Source of the DNA: Thermophilibacter immobilis
GTDB lineage: Bacteria; Actinomycetota; Coriobacteriia; Coriobacteriales; Atopobiaceae
Direction: 5' to 3'
Length of the DNA stretch: 64,000 nucleotides
Assembly: GCF_015277515.1 (NCBI RefSeq)
Contig: NZ_CP063767.1
Span: 930,001-994,000 of the forward strand
Shown here piece by piece: positions 19,108-27,761 of this stretch. The notes below the pieces were generated by a model. That model saw nothing but the letters and a program-made list of their open reading frames with translations. It ran no database searches and was not told the origin of the DNA. A program made the position numbers and the translations under genes. How positions within the stretch are numbered: the stretch's first letter is position 1; each line of letters opens with the position of its first letter.

Positions 19108-20610
19108 ATGGAAGGAAGTCACGGGAGCATGTCGATGGAATTCGAGAAGGACCTCGCGGCGAAGGAGACCAACATCCCCGGCGTGCTCGTCTTCGACCTG
19201 AGCGTGCACGGGGACGCGCGCGGGTGGTTCAAGGAGAACTGGCAGCGCGAGAAGATGCGCGCGCTTGGCCTGCCGGACGTGCGCTTCGTCCAGAACAACA
19301 TAAGCTTTAACGACTGCAGGGGCGTGACCCGGGGCATCCACGCCGAGCCCTGGGACAAGCTCATCTCGGTCGCCGCGGGCTCGGTTTTTGGCGCGTGGGT
19401 CGACCTCAGGCCCGGGGCGAGCTTCGGGGAGGTCCTCACCTGCACGCTCGACCCCTCCAAGGCCATCTACGTGCCGCGCGGGGTGGGCAACGCCTACCAG
19501 GCCCTGGAGGACGGAACCGCGTACACCTATCTCGTGAACGCCCACTGGTCGGCCGAGCTCAAAAGGACCTACACCTTCGTGAGCCTGGCCGACCCCGAGC
19601 TTGGCATCGAGTGGCCCATCCCCCTTGCCGAGGCCACACTGTCCGAGGCCGACCTCCACCACCCCCCGCTGGCCGAGGCCCTGCCCATGACCCCCCGGCG
19701 CACCCTCGTGACCGGCTGCAACGGCCAGCTGGGGCGCGCCGTGCGCGCGGCCGCCGAGGGGCGCGGCCTGCCCGGCTTCGACTACTGCGACATCGACACC
19801 TTCGACATGAGTGATCCCGCCGCCTACGCGGGCGTTGACTGGTCGGGTTACGGGACCGTGATCAACTGCGGCGCCTACACCGCCGTGGACCGCGCCGAGA
19901 CGCCCGAGGGGCGCAGGATCTGCTGGGCGGCCAACGCCACGGGGCCGGCCCTTTTGGCCCGCACCTGCGCCGAGCATGGCGTCACGCTCGTGCACGTCTC
20001 CTCCGACTACGTCTTCGACGGGACGCGCGAGCTGCACGACGAGTCCGAGCCCCTCTCGCCGCTGTCCGTCTACGGGCAGTCCAAGGCGGCGGGCGACCTC
20101 GCCGTGGCGGGGTGCCCCACCCACTACGTGGTGCGCTCGAGCTGGGTCATAGGAGACGGTCACAACTTCGTCAAGACCATGCGTGCCCTCTCGGACCGCG
20201 TGGCCGACCCCTCGGACGCCCTCTCCGAGGTGCGCGTGGTCGATGACCAGCTGGGACGCCTCACCTTCGCCGACCAGATGGCCGAGGCCATTCTGCACCT
20301 GCTGGGCTACCGCGCGGGAGATCTGGAGCCGTCCGCGCCGGCGCCCTTCGGCACCTACGACGCCACGGGGGAGGGTGAGGTTCGCTCTTGGGCGGACGTC
20401 GCCGCGCACGTCTTCGAGCGCGTCAACGCCAACGGGTCGGCCGTGGCCCCCGTCTCCACGGCCGCCTACTACGCCGGCGCCGAGGGCCCCGTCGCCCCGC
20501 GCCCGGTCCACTCCGCCCTGGATCTCTCCAAGCTGGAGGCCACCGGCCTCACGCCGCGCGACTGGCAGGTCGAGCTGGACGAGTACCTCGACCGCCTGCT
20601 CGCGGAGTAG
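19108..20610 (+). CDS. rfbCD: Fused dTDP-4-dehydrorhamnose 3,5-epimerase / reductase
   Basis: 500 residues joining the last two steps of dTDP-L-rhamnose synthesis. Residues ~20-190 are an RmlC cupin (FDLSVHGDARGWFKENWQRE, VRFVQNNISF, GVTRGIHAEP with the catalytic His, VPRGVGNAYQ). Residues ~198-500 are an RmlD reductase (TLVTGCNGQLGRAV, INCGAYTAVDRAE, HVSSDYVFDGT, YGQSKAAGD with its YxxxK). I recall the same fusion from bifidobacteria and related actinobacteria. ATG 19108 abuts the rfbB stop and has AGGGG upstream; ATG 19129 or 19135 are alternatives with GGGAG nearby. Physical fusion may channel the unstable keto sugar. The product supplies rhamnosyltransferases, probably among the GT2 genes that follow. 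Confidence 0.95.
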   Translation: MEGSHGSMSMEFEKDLAAKETNIPGVLVFDLSVHGDARGWFKENWQREKMRALGLPDVRFVQNNISFNDCRGVTRGIHAEPWDKLISVAAGSVFGAWVDLRPGASFGEVLTCTLDPSKAIYVPRGVGNAYQALEDGTAYTYLVNAHWSAELKRTYTFVSLADPELGIEWPIPLAEATLSEADLHHPPLAEALPMTPRRTLVTGCNGQLGRAVRAAAEGRGLPGFDYCDIDTFDMSDPAAYAGVDWSGYGTVINCGAYTAVDRAETPEGRRICWAANATGPALLARTCAEHGVTLVHVSSDYVFDGTRELHDESEPLSPLSVYGQSKAAGDLAVAGCPTHYVVRSSWVIGDGHNFVKTMRALSDRVADPSDALSEVRVVDDQLGRLTFADQMAEAILHLLGYRAGDLEPSAPAPFGTYDATGEGEVRSWADVAAHVFERVNANGSAVAPVSTAAYYAGAEGPVAPRPVHSALDLSKLEATGLTPRDWQVELDEYLDRLLAE

Positions 20611-20721
20611 CCGGCGGCACCTCTCGACGCTCTTGTCGTGCACGGGTCCGAGGCATTCATCTGCTCCGGGCCCGTGCGCTATGATGAGGAGCGTCTCACC
20701 CTCGAGTAGGTTGGATCGAAC

Positions 20722-21873
20722 GTGGTAGAAGCCCCCACAGCCCTTAGCGTCTCGGAGCCGCGCGCCGCGCGCCCGCGCATCTCCGTCCTCGTTCCCATCT
20801 GTAACGTGGAGCGCTATCTGGCCCAGTGCCTCGACTCGCTGGTCGCGCAGACGTTTGCGGACTTCGAGGTCATCTGCATCAACGACGGCTCCACGGACGA
20901 CTCGCGCGCGATCATTCAGCGCTACCTCGACGCCGATGAGCGCTTCCGCGTCATCGACAAGCCCAACTCCGGCTACGGGGCCTCCATGAACCTGGGGCTC
21001 GACGCCGCGCGCGGCACCTACGTCGCCATCCTGGAGTCCGATGACTTCTACGAGCCCCAGGCCCTCCAGAAGCTGGTCGCGGCTGCCCAGGAGAACGACT
21101 CCGACGTGGTCAAGGCGGACTTCTGGCTCTTCTGGTCCGAGCCCGCACAGCGCCGCGAGCTCTTCCACATCGTGGACGCTGCGCAGGCCGGGCGCACCCT
21201 GCGGCCGCTCGAGGATCCCGCGATATTCTTCCGCAAGCCGTCCATCTGGTCGGCCCTCTACCGTCGCTCGCTTCTGGTGGAGAGGGGCATCCGCTTCCTC
21301 GAGACGCCGGGGGCGTCCTACCAGGACGCGGGTTTCAACTTCAAGGTCTGGGCCTCGGCCCAGCGTGCCACGTTCATTGCGGACCCCATCTTGTCCTACC
21401 GTCAGGACAACGAGAAGTCCTCGGTCAACTCGGCGGCCAAGGTGTTCTGCGTGTGCGACGAGTACGCCTCCATGGAGGCGTTTGTCAACGCGCGCGGCGA
21501 GGACCGGGAGGCTCTCACGGGTATCCTCGAGCGCATGAAGTTCGACAGCTACATGTGGAACTACGACCGTCTGAGCGACGATCTGCGCGAGGAGTTCATT
21601 ACGCGCGCGGCGCGGGAGTTCTCCGAGGCCCTTGCCGCCGACAAGGTGGACATGGGCCTCTTCGAGCCGTGGGCCGAGGCCGACCTCAGGGCGCTCGTCG
21701 CCGATCCCGCGGAATTCGACGCCTCGCGCTCGAAGTTCACCGCCCCGGGGAAGCTCAACACGTTCAGGCACTACCTCAGCCTGGGCGGAGCGTCCCTCGT
21801 GCTCAAGGTCATGGCCTACAAGACCTTCTGCCATTCCGTTCGCAGGACCAACGAGCAGGGGGGCGCCGCGTGA
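20722..21873 (+). CDS. Family 2 glycosyltransferase
   Basis: 383 residues. The GT-A domain starts after a ~20-residue leader with RISVLVPICNVERYLAQCL, then VICINDGSTDDSRAI and the metal-binding ILESDDFYEPQ near residue 110. The C-terminal ~150 residues are less conserved. The start is GTG 20722, 111 nt after the rhamnose operon. Its TGA overlaps the GTG start of the next GT2 gene by 3 nt, so the two are translationally coupled. Its position after the dTDP-rhamnose genes makes a rhamnosyltransferase role reasonable, but that is context only. Confidence 0.9.
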   Translation: MVEAPTALSVSEPRAARPRISVLVPICNVERYLAQCLDSLVAQTFADFEVICINDGSTDDSRAIIQRYLDADERFRVIDKPNSGYGASMNLGLDAARGTYVAILESDDFYEPQALQKLVAAAQENDSDVVKADFWLFWSEPAQRRELFHIVDAAQAGRTLRPLEDPAIFFRKPSIWSALYRRSLLVERGIRFLETPGASYQDAGFNFKVWASAQRATFIADPILSYRQDNEKSSVNSAAKVFCVCDEYASMEAFVNARGEDREALTGILERMKFDSYMWNYDRLSDDLREEFITRAAREFSEALAADKVDMGLFEPWAEADLRALVADPAEFDASRSKFTAPGKLNTFRHYLSLGGASLVLKVMAYKTFCHSVRRTNEQGGAA

Positions 21874-22910
21874 GCCGCATCTCCGTGATCATCCCGGTCT
21901 ACAACGTCGAGGACTACCTCGACTGGTGCCTGGGATCGCTCGAGGCGCAGACGCTCGAGGACATCGACGTCATCTGCGTCAACGACGGCTCCACGGACGG
22001 CTCCCACGACGGGCTGATCAGGTGGGCTGCGCGTGACGGGCGCATCAAGATCATCGACAAGGCCAACGGGGGCCTCTCCTCGGCCAGAAACGCCGGCATC
22101 GCGGCCGCGCGCACGGACTACGTCTGCTTCCTCGACTCCGACGACCGCTTCCATCCCACGGCCTGCGAGGAGATGGTGCGCTCGCTCGACGAGACGGGCG
22201 CGGACGTCCTGACCTTTGGGGCCACGTGCTACCCCGAGGAGGCGGGCTACCCCTGGCTCGTCGACGTCTTGAGCCCGCGCGACGCCGTCTTCGAGGGGTT
22301 CACCCCGAACATCCTCTTCAAGGAGAAGTCGCGTCCCTTCGCGTGGCGCACGGCATGTCGCACGGACTTTCTCGTGGACCACAAGATCCTCTTCGACGAG
22401 ACGCTGCGCTTTGGCGAGGACCAGGTCTTCGACTTTGCCATCTACCCCCGGGCAAAGAGGACTGCTCTGAGCTCGGCCAAGCTCTACGACTACCGCGTCT
22501 CGCGCGCGGGCTCTCTCATGGACCAGCTCAAGGACGACTTTGGTGCCAAGATGCTCGAGCACGTGAAGATTCTCGACCGCATCCTCTCCGACTGGGACGA
22601 GGGCGGCTTCCTGGCACAGTATCCTGCCGAGATGGTGGCCTTCTCGATGGACTTCGCGCTCTACGACGCGATCAAGCTGGACGATACGAGCTACCGCGCT
22701 GTCGCCGAGGCGCTCACCGGGGTCCTGGGCCGCCACTGGGGCGCGGGGGAGGTCGCTCGCCTGGACCTCGCCCCGGCCACGAGGCGCATGGCCCTTGCGG
22801 CCTGCTATCGCACGGACCTGGGGAACGTGGCCAGAAAGAGGCTCGCCCTGGACTACTACGCGCAGCAGCACGGGCGCAAGGCGGCGCTCAGGCGCCTGCT
22901 CAGAGGGTAG
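21870..22910 (+). CDS. Family 2 glycosyltransferase
   Basis: 346 residues. It opens with ISVIIPVYNVEDYLDWCLGS, followed by VICVNDGSTDGSHDGL and LDSDDRFHPTACEEM, the standard GT2 nucleotide-sugar and metal sites. GTG 21870 overlaps the preceding TGA; the frame is open far upstream but only as a shadow of the previous gene. It is likely a paralogue of the upstream GT2, since the two share the same domain plan and spacing of motifs. It is followed after 8 nt by the two-domain GT2 gene. These three genes form a compact glycosyltransferase operon that probably extends the rhamnose-containing polymer. Confidence 0.9.
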   Translation: MSRISVIIPVYNVEDYLDWCLGSLEAQTLEDIDVICVNDGSTDGSHDGLIRWAARDGRIKIIDKANGGLSSARNAGIAAARTDYVCFLDSDDRFHPTACEEMVRSLDETGADVLTFGATCYPEEAGYPWLVDVLSPRDAVFEGFTPNILFKEKSRPFAWRTACRTDFLVDHKILFDETLRFGEDQVFDFAIYPRAKRTALSSAKLYDYRVSRAGSLMDQLKDDFGAKMLEHVKILDRILSDWDEGGFLAQYPAEMVAFSMDFALYDAIKLDDTSYRAVAEALTGVLGRHWGAGEVARLDLAPATRRMALAACYRTDLGNVARKRLALDYYAQQHGRKAALRRLLRG

Positions 22911-22918
22911 GGGGTCCC

Positions 22919-25324
22919 ATGCGCATCAGACGTCGCGCGTGCTGCCGAGCGGACGGTCGCCTCTACTGCATCGTTGACCTGGAGGGAGCGGGCGGCGCTC
23001 CCGCCGCGGAGGCGTCGGCCGAGGCCTCGCTCGCGGGCAGCCCGATTCCCGCGGAGCTCTATCCCTACGAGGACGGCGCCTGGGTCGTCGTCCTGCCGTT
23101 TCTTGCTCGGGCGCGCCTGCGGGTCATGCTCGCGGTGGGGGAGGAGCGCGGCTCCTTCGACGTGAACTGCGCCCGGGCACGCTGGGAGTCGAGCCTCGTC
23201 TACCGCCTGCGCAAGGACCTGCCCCCCCGGCTGCGCGGCGTCCAGGACAGCTGGCTCCACGACCGCCTGCGACCTTCTCTGGATCGCCTTCTGGCCGGTG
23301 ACGGCGTCGACGTCTGGCGGGTGAGCGTCACGTGGCAGGGCTCCGACGAGACGGACCCCGCCCTGGAGCTCCTTGATGATCAGGGCCGCCCCCTTGAGGG
23401 GAGGGTCCTTCCCTTCGAGCGGCAGTTGCACGTGCCCACGCCCGCGGGCGTGCCCGTGAACAGGAGCTTCTTCTCGGTCGAGCTTCCCGAGGGGCTCCGC
23501 TGCTTCGTCCTGCGCGCCCGTGACCAGAGCGGCCTCGCGCGTGGGGGCTTCTGCTCCTCGGACGAGCGCTTCTGGACAGACAAGGAGCACGAGACGTGGC
23601 TCCACATGCGTGACGCCCGCGCCGACGACGCGCACTACGTGCGCTGGTTCGAGGAGCATCGCGCCAAGGGCGGTGACCTCGAGGCCCAGGCGCACGCGCG
23701 CCTTGCCTATGAGCCTCTCGTGAGTCTGGTGGTCCCCTGTTACCGCTCGGACGCGGGCTATCTGGGCGAGCTCGTCTCGTCCGTGCGCGCGCAGAGCTAC
23801 GGGAGGTGGGAGCTGCTGCTCCTGGACTCCACGCCGCAAGACGGCGTGGTCCGCGCGGCCGCCAAAAGCGCCGGCGTGCCCGACGAGCGCGTGCGCGTCC
23901 TGGACACCAGCGCGCCGAGGGGCATCGTGGGGAACACCAACGCGGGCATCGCCGCCGCGCGGGGGGACTACGTGGCCTTCTTGGACCACGATGACCTTCT
24001 GGAGCCGGACGCCCTCTTTCGCTACGTGGACGCCCTCAACGTTCCCGAGCGCCCCGACGTGCTCTTCTGTGACGAGGACCTCTTCTCGCAGCGGGGGGCC
24101 TATCGCCAGCCCATCTTCAAGACGCGCCTGAACGTGGACCTGCTCTACAGCCACAACTGCGTGACGCACCTCCTGTGCGTCCGCCGCGGCCTCGTGGACG
24201 AGATGGGCGTTTCCCCAGACGACGTCGAGGGGGCCCAGGACTACGACCTCGTCCTGCGCGCTCTCGCGCGCGGAGCCCGCTTTGCCCATGTTGCCCGCGT
24301 CCTGTACCACTGGCGCGAGCACGAGGGCTCCACGAGCGGGGACCACGCGCAGAGCAAGCCGTACGCCGAGGAGGCGGGGCGCCTCGCGCTCGCTCGTCAC
24401 CTGGAGTCGCGTGGCATCGGCGCCGAGGTCGCTCTTACCGAGCGCCCCTTCGTCTATCGGGTGCGCTACGAGCTGCCGGACCCGCACCCGCTCGTGAGCG
24501 TCGTCATTCCCTCGCGCGACCACGTGGACCTGCTACGCTCCTGCATGGGCTCGCTCCTTGAGCACTCGGCCTACGACGCCCTGGAGGTCGTCGTGGTGGA
24601 GAACAACAGCGAGCTGCCCGAGACGCGCGCCTACTATCATGACGTCCAGGCCTCGCATTCTGGGATCGTGCGCGTGATCGACGCCTCGAGCCAGGCGGGG
24701 GAGTTCAACTACTCGCGCCTCGTCAACGCGGGCGCCGCCGCCGCGCGCGGCTCCTATCTGCTGCTCCTGAACAACGACACCGAGGTCATCTCGACCGACT
24801 TCGTGGAGGAGATGCTCGGGTACCTGCAGCGTCCCGAGGTCGGCGTCGTGGGGGCCAAGCTCTACTTCAGGGACGGTCTGACGCAGCACGCGGGAATGCT
24901 CGTGGGCCCCCATGGCGCGGTGGCCCATCCCAACCAGGACTTCCCGCCCCAGCGAGAGGGCTATCTCTCCCGTGCCGTGCGCCCGGGAAACTTCTCGGCG
25001 GTCACCGGGGCCTGCCAGATGATGCGCAGGGAGGTCTTCGAGGAGGTCGGCGGCTACGACGAGGACTTCGCCGTGGGCTTCAACGACGTGGACTTCTGCT
25101 TCCGCGTTCGTGCGACGGGGAGGCTCGTGACCTTCACGCCGTATGCGGAGCTCTACCACTACGAGTTCGTATCGCGGGGCAGGGAGGTCGCAGACCCGGG
25201 CAAGCTCATGCGCTGGAAGCGGGAGCAGGCGCTGTTCGTGCGGCGCTGGCCCGAGGTCTTTGTCGAGGGAGACCCGTACACCAACCCGAACCTCGACGTC
25301 GACAGCGCGTACTATGGGCTCTAG
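22919..25324 (+). CDS. Tandem-domain family 2 glycosyltransferase, paralogue of the gene at 8,933
   Basis: 801 residues. The N-terminal ~260 residues include a region similar to its paralogue (WESSLVYRLRKDLPPRLRGV versus WESRLNYRLRKSLCEEIRDF). Two GT-A domains follow: PLVSLVVPCYRSDAGYLGEL with FLDHDDLLEPD (about 265-470), and PLVSVVIPSRDHVDLLRSCM with LLLLNNDTEVI (about 523-750). ATG 22919 follows AGGGGG. The protein is clearly homologous to the minus-strand protein at 8,933-11,362 over its full length, but with much higher GC. Dual-domain GT2 enzymes often build repeating disaccharides. The gene closes the glycosyltransferase run before the DUF4012 gene. Confidence 0.92.
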   Translation: MRIRRRACCRADGRLYCIVDLEGAGGAPAAEASAEASLAGSPIPAELYPYEDGAWVVVLPFLARARLRVMLAVGEERGSFDVNCARARWESSLVYRLRKDLPPRLRGVQDSWLHDRLRPSLDRLLAGDGVDVWRVSVTWQGSDETDPALELLDDQGRPLEGRVLPFERQLHVPTPAGVPVNRSFFSVELPEGLRCFVLRARDQSGLARGGFCSSDERFWTDKEHETWLHMRDARADDAHYVRWFEEHRAKGGDLEAQAHARLAYEPLVSLVVPCYRSDAGYLGELVSSVRAQSYGRWELLLLDSTPQDGVVRAAAKSAGVPDERVRVLDTSAPRGIVGNTNAGIAAARGDYVAFLDHDDLLEPDALFRYVDALNVPERPDVLFCDEDLFSQRGAYRQPIFKTRLNVDLLYSHNCVTHLLCVRRGLVDEMGVSPDDVEGAQDYDLVLRALARGARFAHVARVLYHWREHEGSTSGDHAQSKPYAEEAGRLALARHLESRGIGAEVALTERPFVYRVRYELPDPHPLVSVVIPSRDHVDLLRSCMGSLLEHSAYDALEVVVVENNSELPETRAYYHDVQASHSGIVRVIDASSQAGEFNYSRLVNAGAAAARGSYLLLLNNDTEVISTDFVEEMLGYLQRPEVGVVGAKLYFRDGLTQHAGMLVGPHGAVAHPNQDFPPQREGYLSRAVRPGNFSAVTGACQMMRREVFEEVGGYDEDFAVGFNDVDFCFRVRATGRLVTFTPYAELYHYEFVSRGREVADPGKLMRWKREQALFVRRWPEVFVEGDPYTNPNLDVDSAYYGL

Positions 25325-25382
25325 AATATCACCGTAGGTAGAGGAACCTGCAAAACGAGTCGAGAGAATAAAGGTAGAACTT

Positions 25383-27269
25383 ATGGCATCGCACTTCGCC
25401 CCCCAGGATGATCACGCTCAGAGCACCCCGCGGAGCTCCTCGTCCTCGTCTGCCTACTCTCGCTCTGACGTGGCCGCCTACGCCGCCGCCCGGCGCGGCT
25501 CGGGTCCGCGCGGGCGTCACACCGGGCGTACCGTTGCCATCGTGGTGGGTGTCGTGCTCGCCGTGATTCTTGTAGCGGGCGGCACAGCGGGGTTTCTCCT
25601 CTACCGCTCCGCGATGTCGGTCAAGGCGCAGGCGTCGGAGATCATGGGACAGACCTCCACGCTCACGGACAGCCTCAAGAACGGTGACGCCGACGCGCTC
25701 TCCAGCTCGGTCGACACCATCGTGGAGAAGACGGCATCCATAGACGCCGAGGTCCATACGCCCCTGTGGAACCTCGCCACCCTCGTCCCGGTGGTGGGGG
25801 AGGACATCAGGTCCGCCCAGACCCTGGGTGACGCTGCCTCCGACCTGGTGAACGAGGCTCTGGTGCCGGTCACCAAGAGCATCTCGGGCATGAAGCTCTC
25901 CGACCTGTTGCAGGACGGCACCGTCAACGTGGGGCTTGTCCAGGCGCTCTCGACCTCCCTGTCCGACGCCTCGCCGGTGATCAAGAGCTCGGCGGACACG
26001 ATCGCCGGCCTGCCCGAGGCGCACATCCCCCAGCTCGCGGACATTCTCACCAAGATTCAGGAGCCCCTGAGCAAGGCCCAGGGCGCCATCGACAAGATGC
26101 AGCCGATCTTGGACGTGCTCCCGCAGATGCTCGGTGCGGACGGCCAGACGAGGACCTACCTCGTCATCGCGCAGAACAACGCGGAGCTGCGCTCCACCGG
26201 CGGCCTTCCGGGATCGTGGGGCACCCTCACCGTCACCAACGGCAAGATCTCCATGGGCGACGACTTCCAGACGATCCTGCACGGTGACAACTTCAGGGTC
26301 TCGGCCACCGACGACGAGATCAGCTACATCTGCGCCACCATCCACACCGACCCGGCGCAGGTGAACTTCACCCCCGACTTCACGCGCGTGGGCGAGCTCT
26401 CTCGCGAGTACTGGGAGCAGGCGGGCTATGGCACGGTCGACGGCGTGATCGCCATAGACCCGGTCTTTCTCCAGAGCCTTTTGGCCCTGACGGGCGGCTT
26501 CGAGGCCCCCGACGGCACGACGGTCGACGGCACCAACGCGGCCACGGTCCTGCTCAGCGACACCTACTGGAAGTTCGGAAACGACGGCGATGCCCAAGAC
26601 GCCTACTTCTCGTCCGTGGCCGCCCTCGCCTTCCAGAACGTCATGGACAATCTGGGCAACGCGGACATGAAGGACCTCTGGAAGGCAGTCGAGCAGGCCG
26701 GCGACCAGGGACGCCTTCAGGTCTGGATGGCTTCCGACGACGAGGAGAGCGTGATGGGCACGCTGGGTCTCTCCGGCGCCCTCGCGAGCGACCCCTCCGC
26801 TCCCGTTCTGGGCGTCTACCTCGACGACGATACGATCAGCAAGATCAGCTGGTACACGTCGGCGAAGACGGACTTGGGCGAGGGGACCAACAACGCCGAC
26901 GGGACCACCACCTACAACGTGACCACGACGGTGGCCAACACCATCACCTCGGCGGAGGCGGCGGAGGCCCCCACGTACATCTCGGGTGGAAACGAGAACA
27001 AGCGAAACGTCTCTGACATGCTCGACTACGTGTATCTCTACGCACCGGCTGGGGGGTCCATCTCGAACTTCTCGGTGAGCGAAGGGGGCCTGGTGGGAGA
27101 CGTTGCCCCCAGCGACCACGAGGTCTACGGCCTGCAGGTCATAAACGCCCATATCCACGCGCGTGCCGGTGAGACCGTTACCCTCACGTATCAGGTTACC
27201 GTCTCCGCACAGGCGGCGGAGCCTCTGGCACTGCGCACGACGCCCCTGGCCCAGGAAAGCCTCATGTAG
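25383..27269 (+). CDS. DUF4012 domain-containing membrane-anchored protein
   Basis: 628 residues. A ~45-residue Ser/Ala/Arg-rich cytoplasmic N-terminus precedes one transmembrane helix (TVAIVVGVVLAVILVAGGTA). The large extracytoplasmic region contains the DUF4012 hallmark LVIAQNNAELRSTGGLPGSW near residue 260. DUF4012 proteins are found in Gram-positive bacteria beside polysaccharide genes; their biochemical role is not established to my knowledge. ATG 25383 has AAAGGTAG upstream. It follows the two-domain GT2 gene by 58 nt and may be the last gene of that operon. A role in attaching or handling the surface polymer is only inferred from location. Confidence 0.85.
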   Translation: MASHFAPQDDHAQSTPRSSSSSSAYSRSDVAAYAAARRGSGPRGRHTGRTVAIVVGVVLAVILVAGGTAGFLLYRSAMSVKAQASEIMGQTSTLTDSLKNGDADALSSSVDTIVEKTASIDAEVHTPLWNLATLVPVVGEDIRSAQTLGDAASDLVNEALVPVTKSISGMKLSDLLQDGTVNVGLVQALSTSLSDASPVIKSSADTIAGLPEAHIPQLADILTKIQEPLSKAQGAIDKMQPILDVLPQMLGADGQTRTYLVIAQNNAELRSTGGLPGSWGTLTVTNGKISMGDDFQTILHGDNFRVSATDDEISYICATIHTDPAQVNFTPDFTRVGELSREYWEQAGYGTVDGVIAIDPVFLQSLLALTGGFEAPDGTTVDGTNAATVLLSDTYWKFGNDGDAQDAYFSSVAALAFQNVMDNLGNADMKDLWKAVEQAGDQGRLQVWMASDDEESVMGTLGLSGALASDPSAPVLGVYLDDDTISKISWYTSAKTDLGEGTNNADGTTTYNVTTTVANTITSAEAAEAPTYISGGNENKRNVSDMLDYVYLYAPAGGSISNFSVSEGGLVGDVAPSDHEVYGLQVINAHIHARAGETVTLTYQVTVSAQAAEPLALRTTPLAQESLM

Positions 27270-27318
27270 ACGACCCGCAAGGGGTCCCGAGGCCCCTGTG
27301 GCGAGTGCTGGAACTTCG

Positions 27319-27379
27319 ACCATACCCAACCGCCTGTTTCGAGGGTAAAACGCCCTCGAAACAGGCGGTTGGGTATGGT
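27319..27379. repeat. Perfect 27-bp inverted repeat downstream of the DUF4012 gene
   Basis: Arms 27319-27345 and 27353-27379 are exact reverse complements around a 7-nt loop (TAAAACG). On the plus strand it is followed by TTAAAAAAG, not a T-run, so it is not a textbook intrinsic terminator. It could be a terminator of a T-less type or a palindromic repeat element. Confidence 0.8.
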
Positions 27380-27761
27380 TAAAAAAGTAGACGGGCAGCT
27401 TTGCATGAGGCTGCCCTTAGACGAACGGTGTTTGCGCAACTGGCGTCTGGGGGGCGGTCTTCTCGTGTCGAATAGCGTACGCTCGGTGTCGAGCACAGAG
27501 GACAGTGCCGAGCGAATAGCCTCTTAGTCCCTCAGGAAGACTGCGTATGCTCAGATTGGCTCCCGTTCCTCGGGAGTAAACCTCACGCTTACCGCTTCCC
27601 CTGCCGTTGGTATTCTCGCTCCCGCCCGTTACGTAGTGTGGACTTTTCACCGTGGGTCGATGGGCATGCGGGAACTATGGTAGGTTCATGCAGGCCACAT
27701 GCTCAGAGCGTGAGCATGAAACGTAGCTCATTAGCATCTTGCCCTCACGGAGGTTTCATCT
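27380..27761. other. Intergenic stretch with two small hairpins, no gene seen
   Basis: Together with the repeat before it, this makes about 490 nt without a supported gene. It contains a 7-bp hairpin (27393-27399 with 27410-27416) and an 8-bp hairpin (27698-27705 with 27711-27718). The second lies directly before the AAACGTAGCTCA element (27719-27730) that resembles one upstream of the GH25 gene. Short open frames here show no recognisable similarity. The last ~100 nt probably hold the amidase promoter and leader. Confidence 0.5.

Noticed and set aside
27417-27650. Small minus-strand open frame in the gap after the DUF4012 gene
   Set aside because: No recognisable family, no ribosome binding site that I trust, and no flanking genes that would support it.
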